Shown piece by piece: positions 10,504-19,876 of a DNA stretch of 64,000 nucleotides; within the stretch, counting starts at the first letter, position 1, and each line of letters begins with the position of its first letter. The notes under the pieces are model-generated. The model searched no databases, was not told the origin of the DNA, and was given only the letters and a program-made list of their open reading frames with translations. The position numbers and the translations under genes are program-made. Source of the stretch: Wolbachia endosymbiont of Armadillidium arcangelii (lineage in GTDB: Bacteria; Pseudomonadota; Alphaproteobacteria; Rickettsiales; Anaplasmataceae); the NCBI RefSeq assembly GCF_040207875.1, contig NZ_CP157942.1, forward strand, positions 806,001 to 870,000, in the 5' to 3' direction.

Positions 10504-10837
10504 TTTCTTTCCAGATTTTCACTAATATACATACTATTCTAATAAATTTGTCAGGTGAGAGTAATAAATTTTGTAAAATTCAGCACAACTAAGTAGCCCC
10601 TTTTCCTTTCATTCCAGTGTCCCTATTGTCATCCCAGGCCTCTGTGGTGTCATGAAAGTAGCTGGCACTGGAAGTTGGTAAGCATAAAAGTAATGTTGAA
10701 ATACAACGTTTCGATGACTATGAAAGAGCTGGATCCCAGTACTGCCATCATAAAGGAACCAGTGTCAGCTACTTTCCTCCTGCAAATTGCAATGTGTGTA
10801 CAGTTATGCGTGTGACACTGGGATGAAATCTTATTCG
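10504..10837. repeat. Repeat-rich spacer between ppdK and guaA
   Basis: Contains degenerate members of the same palindrome family (for example around 10607-10670 and 10730-10825), with TCATTCCAGTG, GTCATCCCAG and ACACTGGGATGA motifs. A 65-codon frame runs through it but is repeat-derived and not supported as a gene. Confidence 0.6.
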
Positions 10838-12400
10838 CTACTCCCACTCAATAGTTGCTGGTGGCTTGGAAGTTAAGTCATATACAACCCTATTTACTCC
10901 GGAAACGTTATTAACGATTATGTTGCTAACATTTTGCAAAAAATCCCAAAATACTAACGAATGTTGACTTTTATTTTCAAATGGAAATGCATCTGCCGTC
11001 ATACCATCGGATGATGTTATAGCTCTCAAAGCACAAACATATCCATATGTACGATTATCTCCCATAACCCCCACAGTTTTTATTGGTAACAGTACAGCAA
11101 AAGCCTGCCATATTTTATCATATAGATCATAATTTTTCATTGTGTTGATATATATTTCATCTACTTCCTGCAATGTTTGCACCTTTTCCTCATCGACTTC
11201 ACCTATGATCCTTACTGCAAGCCCAGGTCCAGGAAACGGATGTTGAAATATTATCTCATCTGAAAGACCTATTTCTTTGCCAAGCGGCCTTACTTCATCT
11301 TTAAAGAGGTAGCGTAAAGGTTCTACTAGTTTCAGATTCATTTTTTCTGGCAACCCACCAACATTGTGATGAGATTTAATTGTACTAGTATTTGCTGAAG
11401 CGTGCCCTGATTCAATTACATCGGAGTAGATTGTGCCTTGCATTAAAAAATCCACATCACCTATTTTTTTCGCCTCTTCTTCAAATACTTCAATAAAAGT
11501 ATTGCCAATAATCTTTCGCTTTTCTTCTGGATCAGTTATTCCCTTTAGCTTACTTAAAAACAAGTTTGATTTATCAACGTAATTTATCGAAATCTCTTTT
11601 AACATAGCAGTGGTCTGACTCTTGCGTAATAACCCAGTATCGATAAAAATACAGTTTAATTGCTTTCCTATAGCTTTATGTGTGAGAACTGATGCAACAC
11701 TTGAATCAACCCCCCCACTTACTGCAGCAATTACTTTTTTCTCCCCTACTAAGTTTTTAATTTCTTCCTTCTGCTTTTCAATAAACGACTTCATTGTCCA
11801 ATCTCTCTCACAATTCGCAATATCCAAGAAATTAGAGAGCAGCTTACTACCATTTATTGTAGGCTTAACTTCAGGGTGGAACTGAGTACAGTAAATCTTC
11901 CGCTTTTCGTTGGCAATTATTGCGATTGTTTGATTTATTACACCTGAGGCAATAACAGTAAATCCTTGCGGTATAGTTTCGACACTGTCTGCATGGTTCA
12001 TCAGCACATCGACTTCGGAATTAACTTCCCAAGTATCCTTTATAATTGGAGATTCTTTTAGTATCTTGATTTTAGTTTTGCCAAATTCCTGATTGAATCC
12101 TTTTCTTACCTTTGCCCCGAAATAATGACAAATAAGTTGCTGTCCATAACATATTCCAAGTATAGGAGCGTTTATTGTCTCGTTAAGTTTTATAATTTTA
12201 TGTGCTACTTCACTTACTTCAGAGCAATTATCATTTACAGATTGCGGCCCTCCAGAAAAAATAAATCCATTGAATTTTGATACTGTTTCAAAATTGATGT
12301 TGCTTAGAAATATCTCACAGTAAACGCCCATTTCCCTGATTTGTCTTGCGATCAGCTGTGTAAATTGTGAACCAAAATCAATAATGGCAATTGCTGACAA
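10838..12400 (-). CDS. guaA: GMP synthase (glutamine-hydrolysing)
   Basis: Converts XMP to GMP using ATP and glutamine, the last step of guanine nucleotide synthesis. The class I amidotransferase domain comes first, with FIFSGGPQSV, the nucleophile in GICYGQQ and the His/Glu pair in QFHPEVKPT. The ATP pyrophosphatase domain follows with the P-loop AAVSGGVDSSVAS, and the C-terminal dimerisation domain ends SKPPATIEWE as in other GuaA proteins. The 520-aa length is normal and nothing is missing. Transcription is independent of ppdK, since about 330 bp of repeat DNA lies between them. Confidence 0.97.
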   Translation of the reverse strand: MSAIAIIDFGSQFTQLIARQIREMGVYCEIFLSNINFETVSKFNGFIFSGGPQSVNDNCSEVSEVAHKIIKLNETINAPILGICYGQQLICHYFGAKVRKGFNQEFGKTKIKILKESPIIKDTWEVNSEVDVLMNHADSVETIPQGFTVIASGVINQTIAIIANEKRKIYCTQFHPEVKPTINGSKLLSNFLDIANCERDWTMKSFIEKQKEEIKNLVGEKKVIAAVSGGVDSSVASVLTHKAIGKQLNCIFIDTGLLRKSQTTAMLKEISINYVDKSNLFLSKLKGITDPEEKRKIIGNTFIEVFEEEAKKIGDVDFLMQGTIYSDVIESGHASANTSTIKSHHNVGGLPEKMNLKLVEPLRYLFKDEVRPLGKEIGLSDEIIFQHPFPGPGLAVRIIGEVDEEKVQTLQEVDEIYINTMKNYDLYDKIWQAFAVLLPIKTVGVMGDNRTYGYVCALRAITSSDGMTADAFPFENKSQHSLVFWDFLQNVSNIIVNNVSGVNRVVYDLTSKPPATIEWE

Positions 12401-12547
12401 TGTGCTCCTCCATATTATTTAAAGCAATGTCTGATAATAAAGAAAATAATGGAGTAAGTAAACTAAGACCTGTTTTAAAGCTTTGACGGACAGCGTGGGT
12501 TGGCTATGATCTATTTTTATCTAAGAAGAACTTTTTACGGTGGTACT

Positions 12548-12880
12548 TCAGAACCCCTCTTTAGGGTTAAGACATACTTCCAATTCTTCCCAACCACTAT
12601 AACTTCCACCACCAACCAATGCTATACACACTCCGGATAGAGACTTAGCCTTAATCACTTTTCCAGTTTTGTTATCTACAAACTCTTCCACTCCCTCAAC
12701 TTTAATTTCGTATTTCTGGTCACTATTTGAGCGATCCCATACAAGTATTTTTCCTATAAATATAGCTTTGATGACCTCTTTATTTTGTACTTTATATGTT
12801 AAAAATAAGTCTTTATAAGTATTACAAAGTGGTAATATAAAGATGTGTAGAGAAGAGGAACCGTATTCAACCTTGGTCAT
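12548..12880 (-). CDS. Hypothetical protein, 110 aa
   Basis: I do not recognise this protein. It has no clear signal peptide or membrane segment. The middle reads as beta-rich (IGKILVWDRS, KYEIKVEGVEEFV) with a glycine patch GGGSYSGWEELEV near the C-terminus. The start at 12880 is not marked by a strong ribosome binding site. It sits alone between guaA and a decayed IS5-like gene, so it could be a fragment of a larger lost gene. Confidence 0.45.
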   Translation of the reverse strand: MTKVEYGSSSLHIFILPLCNTYKDLFLTYKVQNKEVIKAIFIGKILVWDRSNSDQKYEIKVEGVEEFVDNKTGKVIKAKSLSGVCIALVGGGSYSGWEELEVCLNPKEGF

Positions 12881-13069
12881 AGGGACCGTCTTGCAGCAAG
12901 GTTCTCTTCTCTTAAGTTGTAATAGTTTAAGGAAATAATCAACTTGATCAGGTACATGTTGTTTAAAATATAAAAAATAAAGAAGTAATAGCTACGGAAT
13001 ACACTAATGCTATTTCACGTGATAGTACATTAGCATATAACATGCTAAAAAAAATAGAGAGATAAGTAC

Positions 13070-13454
13070 AATATCTTATCCCTCTACGCAGATGCATTTT
13101 ATGATGCAACGAATGTGTATAAAATATGTAAAGAATATAATATAAAGCCTATAATACGGCCAAGAAAAGATGCAAAAATCTACATGTCAGAAAGAAATGA
13201 AAATATTAGTATAATAAGGTTGAGTGAGAATTATAAAGATGGCATAGCAAATTGGAAGAAGAAATGGTGCGAGGTCCTACGTTGAAAGCTACAATGCCTT
13301 ACTTCTTGAAGATACAAGCTTTTTCTTTAGACTTAAAAAAACATTTGGATTTAGTTTAAAAAATAAGTCTGAAATAAATCGTGTGTCAATCAAGTGCTAT
13401 TTAATAAATGAATTTACTAAAATTGGTACTGCTAAATTTGAGATAGTTATGTAA
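13070..13454 (+). pseudogene. IS5-like DDE transposase, C-terminal remnant
   Basis: Translating the plus strand gives LYADAFYDATNVYKICKEYN, then IIRPRKDAKIYMSERNE and, after a frameshift near 13270, a piece with SYNALLLEDTSFFFRLKKTF ending at 13454. The order Asp-containing block, then RPRKDA, then a late Glu-containing block matches the last third of IS5-type DDE transposases. The 5' two thirds are missing. The flanks 12881-13069 and 13455-13555 hold nothing recognisable. Confidence 0.6.
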
Positions 13455-13555
13455 AGTTTTATCATTCTTAATAAATTAAGGAGCTATGCAACAAAGCCGC
13501 GCTCCACTAAACAGATACTATTTTTTGCATTTAATTTACAGTAAGCGTGAACCTG

Positions 13556-14851
13556 TTACGTGTAATGTTCTTCCACATAATCACTAATAATTGCCTTAAA
13601 TTCTTCAAAAATATTATTACCTTGTAAAGTTTTGAAATATTTGCCGTCTTTGTAGACTGCTGAAACAGGTTTTTCCCCATATCCAGGCAGGCTGATCCCC
13701 AGATTTGCATGTTTGCTCTCTCCGGGACCATTTACTATGCATCCCATAACAGCGATGCTCATATGCTCTACACCTGGATTCTTTTTCTTCCATATCGGCA
13801 TATAAGTTTTTATGTAGCCATTTACTTCCTCAGTTAATGTACGAAAACGATCGCTACTTGTGCGCCCACAACCAGGACATGAACTAACCTGAGGGTTAAA
13901 GTAGCGCAAGCCTACAGACTGTAGTATTTCCTGACACACTACCACCTCATTAGTGCGTGATTCACCAGGACGCTGAGTTAAAGAAGCTCGTATAGTGTCT
14001 CCAATACCATTTTGCAATAAATAAGTAAGCCCCGCTGTGGTATTTATCACGCCTTTATCGCCCATACCAGCCTCAGTTAAACCCAAATGCAGCGCATAAT
14101 TGGAAGATTTTGCAAGTGCCGTATAAACTAAAATCAAATCTTGCACTCTACTGATTTTACACGAAATGATTATTTTATCTGCACTAAGGCCAATTTCTTC
14201 AGCTTTTTTTGCACTGCCAAGAGCAGACATTACAAGCGCCTTACGCAATATAACATCAGAAGGTTTTGGATCACTGGACAAGGAGTTTTCATCCATTAGT
14301 TTTTGTGAAAGGTACTTATCAAAACTACCCCAATTTACTCCAATTCTGACAGGAAGATCATGCGTTATTGTGTACTCTATAACTTTTTCAAATTTTTCAT
14401 CACGTTTGTCGCCAAAGCCTACATTGCCTGGATTCATCCTAATTTTACCCAGCATCTTAATGTTGTCTGGATAATTCTGAACTAGCCTGTAGAGCTCATA
14501 TTGTCCGCAGCCTACTAATATCTTATCATCAAAACCCTCTTTATTTATTTCCTCTACGATATAAGGTATTGCTTTTGCTACCTCCTCTGAATTCAAAGCA
14601 ATTCGCACCAACTCTGAACCTGCATGCACTAGTTCTATTATTTCTTTTGCATATTGCTTAGCACTGCTTTTTATGTTGTCAGGATCTATATGTACACCAA
14701 GCGCCATAGATTGAACGACTATAGGGTTATTTCCACCTATCTTCACTTGTCCAACTTTTACAGTATGAGTTTTATGCCTGGAAATCGGCGATAATTCATA
14801 TGCATCATCACTCAATATCAAGTCTTTATCTAGCATACCATTAGTCGCCAA
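13556..14851 (-). CDS. ispG: 4-hydroxy-3-methylbut-2-enyl diphosphate synthase (IspG/GcpE)
   Basis: A [4Fe-4S] enzyme of the non-mevalonate (MEP) isoprenoid pathway that reduces MEcPP to HMBPP. 431 aa, normal for the two-domain bacterial form. The TIM-barrel part shows KVGQVKIGGNNPIVVQSM near the start and MLGKIRMNPGNVG. The C-terminal iron-sulfur part has SCPGCGRT and MGCIVNGPGE, which supply the cluster cysteines and the conserved Glu. It lies 10 bp downstream of the small secreted-protein gene at 14862-15476, so the two are probably one transcript. ispE, another MEP-pathway gene, is at 34343-35209, supporting a complete pathway in the organism. Confidence 0.96.
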   Translation of the reverse strand: MATNGMLDKDLILSDDAYELSPISRHKTHTVKVGQVKIGGNNPIVVQSMALGVHIDPDNIKSSAKQYAKEIIELVHAGSELVRIALNSEEVAKAIPYIVEEINKEGFDDKILVGCGQYELYRLVQNYPDNIKMLGKIRMNPGNVGFGDKRDEKFEKVIEYTITHDLPVRIGVNWGSFDKYLSQKLMDENSLSSDPKPSDVILRKALVMSALGSAKKAEEIGLSADKIIISCKISRVQDLILVYTALAKSSNYALHLGLTEAGMGDKGVINTTAGLTYLLQNGIGDTIRASLTQRPGESRTNEVVVCQEILQSVGLRYFNPQVSSCPGCGRTSSDRFRTLTEEVNGYIKTYMPIWKKKNPGVEHMSIAVMGCIVNGPGESKHANLGISLPGYGEKPVSAVYKDGKYFKTLQGNNIFEEFKAIISDYVEEHYT

Positions 14852-14861
14852 TATTGTGATA

Positions 14862-15476
14862 CTATTTTACTGTGTCAGCTACACTGCCAAATGAATTTGA
14901 ACCATTAAAACTAGAATCTACGTTATTCAAATCAGTGATAGAATCATGTGAGCATGTTCTTCTTGAAGGAGTTTCTTTTATAGTGATATTTATAGGAGAA
15001 ACTTTCTTTTCTCGTGTTGAATTCCCTTCTTGTTCATGCTGCTCGCTTTCATACTGGGAAACTGGCTCTTGATCTATAAATACAGCACCCTTTAAACGGG
15101 CAAGATTAATACCATGCTGATTTATCATAGCATCCTCTTCATCTTCAACTATGCAGGCTCTTACGTCGTTTGGCTCATTATCAAGGCTAGCAATTTTTTT
15201 TTCTTTTAATTTTTTGATTAGATCTTCTTTATTCACGTTAGCATTAGATTGACCTTGTAACTTTTTTTTCTTGAGAATCTCCCCACGCTTTTCATATAAT
15301 TTATACGACTCAGCAAAATCCTCATCTATATGAAAATTTGTACCACCAGGGTTACCAGGAGGTATGTACCTCTTACTGAGCTTTACTTTAGACTTAGCTT
15401 CAGCATCATGCACAATAAAGGAACTAGAAACTAGAAACATTAATATAAAGAAAATTTTAGAAAAGAACTTGAACAT
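14862..15476 (-). CDS. Hypothetical secreted or periplasmic protein, 204 aa
   Basis: The N-terminus (about residues 1-28) is a clear Sec signal peptide: a Lys, a long hydrophobic run FFILMFLVSSSFIV, then a HDAEA-K cleavage-like site. The mature part is charged, Lys/Glu-rich and low in hydrophobics, with Ser/Asn-rich C-terminal residues, so it looks largely unstructured. I do not recognise a family. Immediately upstream of ispG with a 10-bp gap and likely co-transcribed. Confidence 0.75.
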   Translation of the reverse strand: MFKFFSKIFFILMFLVSSSFIVHDAEAKSKVKLSKRYIPPGNPGGTNFHIDEDFAESYKLYEKRGEILKKKKLQGQSNANVNKEDLIKKLKEKKIASLDNEPNDVRACIVEDEEDAMINQHGINLARLKGAVFIDQEPVSQYESEQHEQEGNSTREKKVSPINITIKETPSRRTCSHDSITDLNNVDSSFNGSNSFGSVADTVK

Positions 15477-15652
15477 ACCATAGTGAATATCGTGCCTTAA
15501 AAGATAGCAATTAACAAACTTTAAGTAAACCTGAATCTTTACTAACTTTATAATACAAACATTTTTCTAAAAAATTTACTATCAAAACCTACATAATCTA
15601 AAGGAAGTTTAAGGTGTTACAAATTTTACGTAACACCTTTTCAAGAAGAGCA

Positions 15653-16147
15653 TTATGCTTTTCTTTGTTGTAAGTTATTATTCAGTTTTTCGGTATCACC
15701 CACATTACTAAACTTCCCATTTGGTTTATCTTGAGATAAGTCGCTTTTCTTTTCTTTATCGAGCTTAACTCCTTGATAGATACAGAATGCAACAAAACTA
15801 GCTATCGCTGTTACAGCAAAAGCAGTGGCTATGGTGCAAATTATTATTGCTTGTTCTTGCCCCCCTACTATCTCTGCAAATGTCTCTACTTTTTCTTCTA
15901 AGCCTGTAAATTTTTCTTGCAGGCCGTTTAAGTGCTCTTGCATACCTTGAAACTTCTCAATACCAATCTTTTCTTCTAATGCACCAAAAACTTTTTCAAA
16001 CTGCTCAACGTCTATCTTTTGAGCTTCTTGCCATTCTTTTAATGCACAAAAAACTTTTTCAAACTGCTCAGCATCTATCTTTTGACTTTCCTGCAATGCT
16101 GTTACATCTGATTTATCAAAACCGAACACAAATTTAGTTATACCCAT
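15653..16147 (-). CDS. Hypothetical single-pass membrane protein with internal repeat
   Basis: 164 aa. Residues about 22-60 hold two copies of QKID(A/V)EQFEKVFxAL, followed by a helical stretch (KFQGMQEHLNGLQEKFTGLEE) likely to be a coiled coil. One membrane segment at about residues 98-122 (IIICTIATAFAVTAIASFVAF) is followed by a Lys-rich tail, so the protein is probably anchored with a helical domain on one side. No family recognised. This architecture (coiled coil plus C-terminal membrane segment) recurs in the window at 43314-44000. Confidence 0.7.
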   Translation of the reverse strand: MGITKFVFGFDKSDVTALQESQKIDAEQFEKVFCALKEWQEAQKIDVEQFEKVFGALEEKIGIEKFQGMQEHLNGLQEKFTGLEEKVETFAEIVGGQEQAIIICTIATAFAVTAIASFVAFCIYQGVKLDKEKKSDLSQDKPNGKFSNVGDTEKLNNNLQQRKA

Positions 16148-16275
16148 TTTTAACCCCCTAGCTAATTAATATATTATAATTTTACATTCCCAATGTTTAA
16201 ATTATTATTAAATTAACTATCATTATACATTGATCTTAAAATAACTTTCCTCGACCTGAAGGTTTAAGTTAGCGA

Positions 16276-18384
16276 TTATTCTACCAATATCTCTCTCTTT
16301 CCTGAGTAACTTGGAGTGCTGACAATACCTTCTTTCTCCATTCTTTCAACAATATTTGCAGCTCTGTTATAGCCTATTCTAAGCTGCCTTTGAATGTAAC
16401 TAGTCGAAACCTTTTGATCCCTCTGAATGATGGCCACCGCTTGCTTGTATAGATCGTTCTCTTCATCTTCTGTTTTACCTTCTGATTCTGCGAAAGAATT
16501 TTCATCTTCTTTAGTGATTTCCTCCATGTAGTTTGGCTCACCTTGCGTTTTCAGATGATCAACTATATTTTGTACCTCATCATCGCTCACAAATGGACCG
16601 TGAACTCGAATAATCTTACCACCAGAAGCCATATAAAGCATATCACCCATACCGAGTAACTGTTCAGCTCCTTGTTCACCTAGTATTGTACGGCTATCTA
16701 TTTTAGAAGTTACAGCAAAACTGATCCTTGTTGGAAAGTTTGCCTTGATGACGCCTGTTATCACATCTACAGATGGGCGTTGTGTTGCCATTATGATGTG
16801 TATTCCTGCAGCACGAGCCATTTGAGCTAAACGTTGAATAGAGCATTCTATATCTTTGCCAGCAACAAGCATCAAATCTGCCATTTCATCCACAATCACC
16901 ACAATATATGGAAATGTTTCCATTTTAATCGGTATTTTTTCAAACAAAGGTTTACCTGTTGTTGAATTAAACCCTATTTGCACAACACGTTCCAACTCTA
17001 TTCCACTATTCATCGCTTCTGTGATTTTTTGATTATAGTTTATTACATTGCGCACATTTAAATACGACATCATACGGTAGCGATTTTCCATCTCTTTTAC
17101 TATCCACTTAAGAGCAATAACAGCTTTTTTTGGCTCTGTTACCACTGGCGTTATTAGATGCGGTATTGCATCATATATTGAAAGCTCAAGCATTTTTGGG
17201 TCAATCATTATCATCTTGCATTCATCAGGACTTAATCGATAAACGAGCGACAGAATCATAGTGTTAATTGCAACTGATTTACCTGAACCTGTGGTTCCAG
17301 CAACAAGCAAGTGGGGCATTTTAGTCAGATCTGCAATAACTGATTTTCCACTTATTTCCTTGCCAAGCGCAATCGGAAGATTTAAGTTTGCATTTTGGTA
17401 TTCTGGCGATTCAAGTAAATCACGCAGCATAACAATTTCTCGTTCTTTGTTTGGCAATTCTATTCCCATGGCATTTTGTCCACGAATTATTGAAATACGT
17501 GCAGAGAGTGCACTCATTGAACGTGCAATATCATCTACAAGGCCAATCACTCTTGCAGATTTTGTGCCGGCTTGTGGTTCAAGTTTGTATAAAGTCACAA
17601 CTGGCCCATAGCATACACTGATAATTTTTCCTTGCACGCCAAAATCACTCAGGACCTGTTCGAGCAGAGATAAATTCTTATTGCTCTCTATTTCATTCAG
17701 CTGTTTTCTCTGCACAGATTCTTCTACTTTAGAAAGTAAGTGAATACTTGGAAACTCAAACTCGCTAGAAAGTGGTTTAAAAATCTCTTCAGTAGCCTTT
17801 TTCTGTTTTTCTTTTGGTTGTTGTCTAGTGGTTCTATATTTTTCTTCTACTACTAATGGTGCAACTGAATATTCAGCAGTTTTGCGTAATCTGAAAAACA
17901 AAACCTTTGCAAAAAGGTAAATCATTTTTTTACATAAGAAGAGTAGAGAATAAATCACTCTCTTCCAACCAATCAGTCCTACAATACCTATTGATGCTAC
18001 TACTGCAAATATGTAAAATTGGAAGTTATTAATTAGTGCATTTCCTATTATTCCACCGTGCATGTACCTTGCAGTGATGCTGAGCGAAAGTTGTGCTAAT
18101 GTAGCGCATATTCCTAAATTGATTAATATTAAATAGAGAATTTTCAGCAGCCTTTTTGATATCAAAAAGTAAACTATAGTTGTAGCTATTGTAATATTAG
18201 TGAGTCCAAGAAGTTGAACTAATATATCAGCTAAATATGAACCAACTACTCCACCTAAATTTGTTACTTCCTCATTTGTAGCTGTGTTTAAGGATGGATC
18301 TTTATAGTTATAGCTAAAAACTGATATACATATATATATTAAGAGCGACAGGTATATCGCTGATTTTAGGTGTTTTTTTAACAT
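16276..18384 (-). CDS. ftsK: DNA translocase FtsK
   Basis: Septal motor that pumps chromosomal DNA during division and helps resolve dimers. 702 aa: shorter than enterobacterial FtsK because the linker is short. N-terminal membrane domain of about four helices (residues about 8-150), then a Lys/Glu-rich linker. The RecA-like motor has Walker A AGTTGSGKSVAIN, Walker B VVIVDEMADLM and the TQRPSVDVITG block. The C-terminal winged-helix gamma domain, which reads KOPS sites, is present (SYIQRQLRIGYNRAANIVE). The yggT-like gene lies immediately upstream with no gap, so they are probably co-transcribed. Confidence 0.96.
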   Translation of the reverse strand: MLKKHLKSAIYLSLLIYICISVFSYNYKDPSLNTATNEEVTNLGGVVGSYLADILVQLLGLTNITIATTIVYFLISKRLLKILYLILINLGICATLAQLSLSITARYMHGGIIGNALINNFQFYIFAVVASIGIVGLIGWKRVIYSLLFLCKKMIYLFAKVLFFRLRKTAEYSVAPLVVEEKYRTTRQQPKEKQKKATEEIFKPLSSEFEFPSIHLLSKVEESVQRKQLNEIESNKNLSLLEQVLSDFGVQGKIISVCYGPVVTLYKLEPQAGTKSARVIGLVDDIARSMSALSARISIIRGQNAMGIELPNKEREIVMLRDLLESPEYQNANLNLPIALGKEISGKSVIADLTKMPHLLVAGTTGSGKSVAINTMILSLVYRLSPDECKMIMIDPKMLELSIYDAIPHLITPVVTEPKKAVIALKWIVKEMENRYRMMSYLNVRNVINYNQKITEAMNSGIELERVVQIGFNSTTGKPLFEKIPIKMETFPYIVVIVDEMADLMLVAGKDIECSIQRLAQMARAAGIHIIMATQRPSVDVITGVIKANFPTRISFAVTSKIDSRTILGEQGAEQLLGMGDMLYMASGGKIIRVHGPFVSDDEVQNIVDHLKTQGEPNYMEEITKEDENSFAESEGKTEDEENDLYKQAVAIIQRDQKVSTSYIQRQLRIGYNRAANIVERMEKEGIVSTPSYSGKREILVE

Positions 18385-18663
18385 CTACTTAAAGTAGTAA
18401 GTTACTGTATATTTTACAAAGTGAATCATTATTAGCAATATCATTACGGATAAATCTAACCCATTGAACGGTTGTATATACCTTCTGATAACCTTTAGTG
18501 GAGGATAGGTGAGTCGATTTAAAGTTTGCATTATGTTGCTTACAACTTCATTATACATGTTAACCACATTAAGTTTAATCAACAAATCGAGAACAACTGA
18601 GCATATTAGAATGAAGCTGTAAAGATCAAGTAGCAGGTTAAGCAAGTATATGATTGGATGCAT
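18385..18663 (-). CDS. YggT family membrane protein
   Basis: 92 aa with two hydrophobic segments (about residues 4-30 and 68-90) and the family's central block, here LNRLTYPPLKVIRRYIQPFNGLDLSVM, containing the conserved proline-rich turn. YggT proteins are small inner-membrane proteins, linked in some bacteria to osmotic stress or cell-division complexes. The exact role is unknown. The stop abuts the ftsK start, suggesting translational coupling. Confidence 0.85.
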   Translation of the reverse strand: MHPIIYLLNLLLDLYSFILICSVVLDLLIKLNVVNMYNEVVSNIMQTLNRLTYPPLKVIRRYIQPFNGLDLSVMILLIMIHFVKYTVTYYFK

Positions 18664-19088
18664 ATTACTAATTTATACTAAAACCTATTATGTGTAGTGA
18701 TATGTATAAAATCAAGTCTTACAATAGATTTCTTGCATTACCTCCTGTCATCCCAGTGCTTGACACTGGTTCTTTTTTTGGATTCCAGCGTCACGCGCTG
18801 GAATGACAAAGAAGAGTGAGCCGCTAATTTTTCATAAGGTTATGCAAGAAATCCAATCATTTTTATGCTAAAATAAAAATAAACAATAACCTATAGGATA
18901 TTGTAATCTTTGATTCCAAGTGGATAAAAAATTTATTGATAAATTAACGGAGAGATGTATATTATATGAATAATTTTTCAATATTATATGCAAGATAAGA
19001 TTCAGGTATTTTGCACCATTTTTCTTACCCCATTACTTAATAAGACCACTTCTTTTAATTAATATTTTTTATTTATAAAATTAAGTAA
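18664..19088. other. Spacer with one composite palindromic element
   Basis: Holds the composite element at 18747-18807 (listed separately). The rest (18808-19088) is AT-rich with no gene or RNA that I recognise. Confidence 0.5.
18747..18807. repeat. Composite Wolbachia palindromic element
   Basis: Begins GTCATCCCAG and ends CTGGAATGAC, which are inverted repeats with one mismatch. Inside are two smaller hairpins (CCAGTG/CACTGG and CCAGCG/CGCTGG) separated by a T7 run. Same family as the copies found inside addA and valS. Confidence 0.8.
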
Positions 19089-19517
19089 CTACTTATCATA
19101 AAGTTGATCTATAGATATAATACTACCATTTGATGATTTTTTAGCAGATTTTTCATTTTCGTATTCTTTATTAGAATCAACACTAAATACTAAAATATCT
19201 CCTGAAATTTTATTATGAAACTCACTAATAGCAAAAAACGGTACAGTGACTTGTTCTTGTTTTCCATGAAAACTCAAACTGACGCTAAACTTATCCTCAA
19301 GAACTCTTAGATCATAAAATTGATGCTGTAATATAACAAGCATTTGAGTAGGGTATGATTCTTTCAAGGAGTCTGGTATGACAACACCATCAAAGTGCGT
19401 AGAAAATAGTATTTCTAAGTGAGGAGTGAAACCACTCACTGATATAGTATCTAAAACCTTTTTGACAACTTGAAATTTGCTAGAATTAAGCGACTTCTGA
19501 TAATCTGTTTTATCCAT
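19089..19517 (-). CDS. sspB: ClpXP adaptor SspB (alphaproteobacterial type)
   Basis: SspB tethers ssrA-tagged proteins from stalled ribosomes to the ClpXP protease. 142 aa. The fold-defining pattern of the alphaproteobacterial family is visible: HLEILFSTHFDGVVIPDSL, YPTQMLVILQHQFYDL, FSVSLSFHGKQEQVTVPF and then a variable acidic/Lys tail. The last residues (SIISIDQLYDK) could be the ClpX-binding tail. The gene starts at 19517 behind an AAGGG ribosome binding site about 20 bp after the end of the tmRNA gene on the same strand, so the tag-coding RNA and the tag reader may share a transcript. Confidence 0.88.
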   Translation of the reverse strand: MDKTDYQKSLNSSKFQVVKKVLDTISVSGFTPHLEILFSTHFDGVVIPDSLKESYPTQMLVILQHQFYDLRVLEDKFSVSLSFHGKQEQVTVPFFAISEFHNKISGDILVFSVDSNKEYENEKSAKKSSNGSIISIDQLYDK

Positions 19518-19539
19518 ATAACCCTTACATGTGTAAATT

Positions 19540-19840
19540 TTTAGGGAACTTCTGTTACCCGGCGTTCCCTAAACCGTGCTTTTCACAATGAAGTTATAGT
19601 GCTTAAATTAAGCAGCTAATGCAACATTGTCTTCAGCAGCAAAGTTATCGTTTGCATCTAAATTATGAACTCTTAGTGGTGGTATCTAACCGAGCAAAGC
19701 TACCATCTTTACTATGCATGTCGATCCTTACTCGCCCCCGTATCAATCAAAAAACATGGTGGAGGCGCCGAGTACTGCCCTCGGGTCCAATACACCTATT
19801 ACAAGGTAATTTTATTGCCATAGTGCATAAAAAACACACA
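19540..19840 (-). ncRNA. ssrA: Two-piece (permuted) tmRNA, SsrA
   Basis: tmRNA rescues stalled ribosomes. On the minus strand the acceptor piece comes first and ends in CGCCUCC-ACCA at 19757. A short spacer follows, then the coding piece starting GGGGGCG at 19739. The two ends form a 7-bp acceptor stem with one G-U pair, as expected for the circularly permuted alphaproteobacterial form. The tag frame at 19608-19655 encodes ANDNFAAEDNVALAA then TAA, ending in the degradation signal read by SspB and ClpXP. A 10-bp stem (TTTAGGGAAC, 19540-19549 with 19564-19573) marks the 3' side of the coding piece. Outer ends are approximate. Confidence 0.93.
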
Positions 19841-19847
19841 CATGCTT

Positions 19848-19876
19848 ATTATACAGTAGTATTGAATAAATGTCAA
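19848..19876 (-). promoter_or_regulatory. Consensus sigma70 promoter of the tmRNA gene
   Basis: On the minus strand TTGACA (19871-19876) is followed by exactly 17 bp and TATAAT (19848-19853), the perfect consensus. It lies just upstream of the acceptor piece of the tmRNA, with transcription expected to begin near 19840. Such a strong promoter fits an abundant stable RNA and would also serve sspB if read-through occurs. Confidence 0.85.

Noticed and set aside
10650..10847. 65-codon ORF between ppdK and guaA
   Set aside because: Made largely of palindromic repeat sequence.
5940..13520. Shared short sequence GCTCCACTAAAC near 5950 and 13500 as a transposon end
   Set aside because: Both are near transposase debris, but the match is short and no second arm or boundary could be found.
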